Of a stretch of DNA of 9,109 nt, positions 6,173-9,109 are shown piece after piece (within the stretch, counting starts at the first letter, position 1; every line of letters begins with the position of its first letter). The notes below the pieces were generated by a model that saw nothing but the letters and a program-made list of their open reading frames with translations, was not told the origin of the DNA and made no database searches. This stretch comes from JBCDIQ01 sp039024295 (GTDB lineage Bacteria; Bacteroidota; Bacteroidia; J057). The stretch covers positions 1-9,109 of the forward strand of contig JBCDIQ010000237.1 in NCBI GenBank assembly GCA_039024295.1, read 5' to 3'. Made by a program: the position numbers and the translations under genes.

Positions 6173-7870
6173 TCAATATCCGGCAGCTTGACCATCCTTT
6201 CGCGACTCAGAAGCCCCCCGATATACCTTGCGCACTGCGTCCCATCCAATGGCCTGGAAGCCACCAAATCCACCGACCCCAATCCTGATGTTGTGTCGCA
6301 TCCGCGCCAATTCGCGCAAAACTTCAGGCGAAAAGCCTTGCTCTACAAACACCTCGCCTCCGTTTGTCATCTTGCCACCAGTAGGCTGGGAAGCCCCCTG
6401 ATGACGAATCCGAGGCGCATCACCCGCCTCCTGCAGGTTCATGTCGAAATCGATCATGTTCACCAACACTTGTACATGGCCTTGAGGCTGCATGGATCCC
6501 CCCATCACCCCGAAACTCAGCCAGGGTTCGCTGTCCTTGGTAACAAAGGCAGGAATGATGGTATGAAACGGCCGTTTGTGAGGTGCATAGACATTGGGAT
6601 GGCCTTCTTCCAGGCTGAACAGTTCGCCGCGATCTTGCAGCATGAAGCCCAACCCTTCCGGGATAATACCAGAACCCATCCCCCGGTAATTGCTCTGAAT
6701 CAGGGAAATCATGTTTCCCTCCCGATCAGCAACCGTCAGGTAAATGGTATCTCCATCTTCTAATTCTCCTGCATCATAAGACCGGGCGGCTCGGTTTTCC
6801 TGAATCAAGGCCCGCCTTTTCTCCGCATATTCTTTTGAAATCAGGGTTTGAACGGGCACTCGAACCACATCTAGATCAGCGTAATAACGAGCACGATCTT
6901 CAAATGCCAGTTTCTTCGCTTCAATGAATAGGTGAAGGTATTCTTTGCTACCGAACCCCATGCTGCGAATGTCATAGGCTTCCAGGATATTGAGCATCTG
7001 CAAGGCGGCAATTCCCTGGCCATTGGGGGGTAGTTCCCAGACGGTATATCCCCGATAGTCCGTGGACACCGGCTCAACCCAATTGCCGGTATGGTCTGCC
7101 AGATCTTTGTAAGACAGGTAACCACCGACTTTCTTCATATGGGCATCAATCGTCCGGGCAATTTCTCCTTTGTAAAAGGCATCTCGTCCTCCCTCTGCAA
7201 TTTTGTTCAGGGTGCGCGCCAAGTCAGGGTTGCGAAAAATGTCTCCGGTTTGAGGAGCTTTACCATCCGTGGTGTAGGTTGCTTTAAATCCCGGATAATC
7301 CCCCAGGTAGGTGGCGGATCTTCCCCAGTAGTAGGCAATCAGCTCAGAAACGGGGAATCCCTCTTCCGCATAGGAAATAGCAGGTGCGAGCACATCTTTC
7401 AGGGGGAGTTTCCCGAACTTCTCATGCAGCATGAACCATCCATCCACACACCCCGGCACACTCACGGGAAGCGGACCAAGGGCAGGAATTTTCTCCAATC
7501 CTTTTTCCTTCAGCATTTCCAGCGTTAGGCTGTAGGGAGATCGTCCGCTGCCGTTGAGGCCATGCAGTTTTTTTGCTTTTGCATCCCATACGATGGCAAA
7601 AATATCCCCCCCAATGCCATTCCCGGTAGGTTCCATCAAGCCCAGCACTGCGTTGGCAGCTATGGCTGCATCAACTGCTGAGCCTCCTTGCTTGAGGACA
7701 TCAAGGGCTACTTGCGTTGCAAGGGGTTGACTCGTAGCCACCATTCCATGTTGGGCATACACCTCGGACCGAGTCGCAAATGGGTGTCCAGTAAGACGAT
7801 CTTGGGCTAGGCTATCTGCACATTGAAGGGCAATCAATAGCACAATTACCCCGGTAATCAATCGACTCAC
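6173..7870 (-). CDS. ggt: Secreted gamma-glutamyltransferase-family Ntn-hydrolase, lid-less type
   Basis: A 565-residue precursor of the GGT family, which cleaves the gamma-glutamyl bond of glutathione and related compounds. It has a signal peptide (about 1-22, ending 'ADSLA'), so it acts in the periplasm or outside. Family motifs: 'HGMVATSQPLATQVALDVLK', 'GGSAVDAAIAANAVLGLMEP', 'GNGIGGDIFAIVWD', substrate-binding Arg110 in 'LNGSGRSPYS', 'PGCVDGWFMLHEKFG'. The autoprocessing site is D374|T375 in 'EDGDTIYLTVADREGN'; T375 becomes the N-terminal nucleophile of the small subunit. 'FGVMGGSMQPQGHVQ' (453-467) supplies the oxyanion-hole glycines. Compared from memory with the E. coli enzyme, the lid loop is missing ('PNVYAPHKRP', 425-434) and a QDRG motif (412-415) takes its place, as in YwrD-type members. 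The substrate may therefore be larger or different from glutathione. The start is GTG and overlaps the dioxygenase stop by 4 nt (GTGA), so translation is probably coupled. Confidence 0.93.
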   Translation of the reverse strand: MSRLITGVIVLLIALQCADSLAQDRLTGHPFATRSEVYAQHGMVATSQPLATQVALDVLKQGGSAVDAAIAANAVLGLMEPTGNGIGGDIFAIVWDAKAKKLHGLNGSGRSPYSLTLEMLKEKGLEKIPALGPLPVSVPGCVDGWFMLHEKFGKLPLKDVLAPAISYAEEGFPVSELIAYYWGRSATYLGDYPGFKATYTTDGKAPQTGDIFRNPDLARTLNKIAEGGRDAFYKGEIARTIDAHMKKVGGYLSYKDLADHTGNWVEPVSTDYRGYTVWELPPNGQGIAALQMLNILEAYDIRSMGFGSKEYLHLFIEAKKLAFEDRARYYADLDVVRVPVQTLISKEYAEKRRALIQENRAARSYDAGELEDGDTIYLTVADREGNMISLIQSNYRGMGSGIIPEGLGFMLQDRGELFSLEEGHPNVYAPHKRPFHTIIPAFVTKDSEPWLSFGVMGGSMQPQGHVQVLVNMIDFDMNLQEAGDAPRIRHQGASQPTGGKMTNGGEVFVEQGFSPEVLRELARMRHNIRIGVGGFGGFQAIGWDAVRKVYRGASESRKDGQAAGY

Positions 7871-8400
7871 TTAGACTTCATTTTTTCAGGTACCGGCATC
7901 ACCGTGCCACAATTGGAGCAGGTACGGGCTTCCTCCGAAGCATAAAACCGTTCAAAAACGCCCTGCATCTGGGTCATGATATTGGTGAGGGGGAATTTCT
8001 CCTCGTACAATTTATGGTTGCAGTTGCTACAAAACCACATCAGGCCATCTGTATGGGAAGAATCGCGCTTACGCTCAATCACCAAGCCGATGCTGCCAGC
8101 GGATCGCTGCGGAGAGTGAGGAACCTCTGGCGGTAGCAGGAATATTTCCCCTTCCTTGATGGGAACATCCACTGGCTTTCCATCTTCCTGAATCTTCAGC
8201 ACCATGTCCCCTTCCAGCATATAGAAAAACTCTTCCGTCTGGTTGTAGTGGTAATCGGTCCGCTGGTTGGGCCCACCAACCACCATAACGATGAAGTCAT
8301 CCGTTTCTTCATACACTACTTTATTGCCCACCGGGGGCTTTAGCAGGTGACGGTTTTCATCTATCCAGTCACGAAAATTGAGGATGGGGAACTTAGGCAT
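7867..8400 (-). CDS. nbaC: 3-hydroxyanthranilate 3,4-dioxygenase
   Basis: A 177-residue cytoplasmic cupin-fold iron dioxygenase that opens the ring of 3-hydroxyanthranilate to 2-amino-3-carboxymuconate semialdehyde, in tryptophan catabolism via kynurenine or quinolinate/NAD synthesis. The start is the ATG at the complement of 8398-8400, giving MPKFPILNFRDWIDENRHLL; the frame extends upstream only to a TTG and adds no family-like sequence. Catalytic iron ligands His51, Glu57 and His95 lie in 'DYHYNQTEEFFYMLEG' and 'PEVPHSPQRS'. Substrate-binding Arg47, Arg99 and Glu109 are in place, nearly the same numbering as in the Cupriavidus enzyme. The C-terminal rubredoxin-like iron site is complete: C124/C127 ('CSNC') and C161/C164 ('CSNCG'), the hallmark of the bacterial and fungal-length forms. 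It overlaps the GGT gene by 4 nt. No other kynurenine-pathway gene is visible in this window. Confidence 0.96.
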   Translation of the reverse strand: MPKFPILNFRDWIDENRHLLKPPVGNKVVYEETDDFIVMVVGGPNQRTDYHYNQTEEFFYMLEGDMVLKIQEDGKPVDVPIKEGEIFLLPPEVPHSPQRSAGSIGLVIERKRDSSHTDGLMWFCSNCNHKLYEEKFPLTNIMTQMQGVFERFYASEEARTCSNCGTVMPVPEKMKSK

Positions 8401-8441
8401 GGGATGAGAGGAATTGGAATAAGTTAGGTAAAGCTGAATTA

Positions 8442-8463
8442 AGGGGCATTTGCTCCTTCCCCT
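8442..8463. repeat. Inverted repeat in the leader of the dioxygenase gene
   Basis: AGGGG (8442-8446) pairs with CCCCT (8459-8463) around a 12-nt loop, 42 bp upstream of the dioxygenase ATG on the minus strand; two further T-A pairs are possible beyond a mismatch. A second AT-rich inverted repeat, CTATAA/TTATAG (8496-8519), lies 8 bp past the kinase stop. Neither is followed by a T-run on the minus strand, so neither is a convincing terminator. They may be leader structures or operators in the 126-bp spacer. Confidence 0.3.
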
Positions 8464-8526
8464 AAAGTACAAAAAAGTATGGATTGAGGAAGGGCCTATA
8501 AGTCCCCAAAGCTTTATAGAAATAAA

Positions 8527-9109
8527 TCAAACCACAATCTTCGTACAATAGCCATCTTCTGCGCTCTGCTCAATCGTTCCTCCCAACTGCTGAGTCAACA
8601 ACTGAATCAACTGAGAACCGAAAGAAGTGCCCCTTTCGGTGTTAGCAGCTCCTATGCCATCGTCAGCGACTTGTAACTCCAATTTTCCATCAGCTTGTTG
8701 GGCTAGGTTCACGGTTATCTTGCCTTTTCTGCCATCTGGAAAAGCATATTTCAGTGAATTGGTGATCAGCTCATTCACAATCAGGCCCAAAGGGACAGCT
8801 GTATCTACATCCAATTCCAGTTCTTCCATGTCAATGTGAACCTGAATGCGTTCGGGTTGGTACCCAAAGGTATCCACCAAGCTGTTCGTCAGGTTGTGTA
8901 AATAATCTTTCATCTCCACTGCCGCTAGGTTCTCCTTTTGATACAACTTTTGGTGAATTAGGGCCATAGATTCTACCCGGTGCTGACCGGCGGCAACAGC
9001 CTGTTTCACATCTTCATCCTGAATGTGGGCGGACTGAAGAAATAGTAAGCTGGAGATGGTCTGAAGGTTGTTTTTCACTCGGTGGTGGATTTCTTTGAGC
9101 AGCAATTCA
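8527..9109 (-). CDS. Sensor histidine kinase, HisKA_2 type (partial, N-terminus outside window)
   Basis: The frame is open to the right edge of the window, so the sensory part is missing; 193 codons remain. The visible protein begins in the dimerisation/phosphoacceptor helix with 'LLKEIHHRVKNNLQTISSLL', the HisKA_2 signature, in which the His before R-V-K-N is the phosphorylated residue. The HATPase_c domain follows: N box 'VPLGLIVNELITNSLKYAFP', G1 box 'VADDGIGA', G2-like 'GTSFGSQLIQLLTQQLGGTI', and the chain ends right at the final beta strand 'YCTKIVV'. Kinases of this class often carry PAS, GAF or TPR sensor parts and signal to response regulators. The input and partner are not visible. 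The 126-bp gap to the dioxygenase gene leaves room for a separate promoter, so a shared operon is uncertain. Confidence 0.93.
   Translation of the reverse strand, partial: ELLLKEIHHRVKNNLQTISSLLFLQSAHIQDEDVKQAVAAGQHRVESMALIHQKLYQKENLAAVEMKDYLHNLTNSLVDTFGYQPERIQVHIDMEELELDVDTAVPLGLIVNELITNSLKYAFPDGRKGKITVNLAQQADGKLELQVADDGIGAANTERGTSFGSQLIQLLTQQLGGTIEQSAEDGYCTKIVV

Noticed and set aside
6170..6763. Plus-strand open frame of 197 codons opposite the GGT gene
   Set aside because: The minus strand encodes a complete GGT family protein with all motifs; this frame is low in recognisable sequence and rich in His/Pro/Arg, as typical of a shadow frame.
7091..7528. Plus-strand open frame of 145 codons opposite the GGT gene
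   Set aside because: Antisense shadow of a well-supported gene, with no independent signals.
7805..7870. Lipoprotein signal in the GGT-like protein (Cys17 in 'LIALQC')
   Set aside because: The residue before Cys is Gln, not Gly/Ala/Ser, so the lipobox fails; a normal signal peptidase I site after 'SLA' fits better.
8401..8472. Longer N-terminus for the dioxygenase starting at a TTG
   Set aside because: The extra 24 residues do not resemble the family; starting at the ATG at 8400 puts the iron ligands at 51, 57 and 95, as in characterised enzymes.

Overview
The window looks like a chromosomal segment of a moderate-GC member of Bacteroidota, probably of the class Saprospiria (Lewinella/Haliscomenobacter-like). 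Two secreted proteins end in type IX secretion (T9SS, Por) C-terminal sorting domains, a system restricted to this phylum. Shine-Dalgarno sites are mostly absent, as is usual there. Genus-level placement is inference. No phage, insertion-sequence, CRISPR, tRNA or rRNA signature was seen.

Layout. On the left, minus strand: a short T9SS cargo protein (986-1714), then an ECF sigma factor (198-812, GTG start), then the start of a small charged protein that runs off the left edge (1-175). The last two lie 22 bp apart and probably form an operon. A divergent 124-bp spacer separates the cargo gene from a plus-strand gene for a 485-residue all-helical, TPR-like protein of unknown function (1839-3296). 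A 713-bp non-coding stretch follows between convergent genes. It holds a cluster of small hairpins with three-base loops (3473-3685) and terminators.

Right half, all minus strand, in transcription order: the end of a histidine kinase of the HisKA_2 type (8527-9109, cut by the window edge); 3-hydroxyanthranilate 3,4-dioxygenase (7867-8400) with its complete active site; a secreted lid-less gamma-glutamyltransferase-family enzyme whose GTG start overlaps the dioxygenase stop by 4 bp (6173-7870); and a large exported vWA-domain protein with a T9SS tail (4010-6070), preceded by a 7-bp inverted repeat directly upstream of its start codon.

How the parts fit. The dioxygenase and the GGT-like enzyme look translationally coupled: one acts in the kynurenine branch of tryptophan catabolism or de novo NAD synthesis, the other hydrolyses gamma-glutamyl compounds or peptides outside the cytoplasm. 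The pairing has no obvious textbook explanation. The most curious items are the C-terminus of the sigma factor, which reads like a lipoprotein signal peptide with a perfect lipobox, and the hairpin cluster. I found no convincing evidence of a complete new defence or mobile system here. Several start codons were corrected by reading the DNA: GTG for the sigma factor and the GGT, and internal ATGs for the dioxygenase and the vWA protein.
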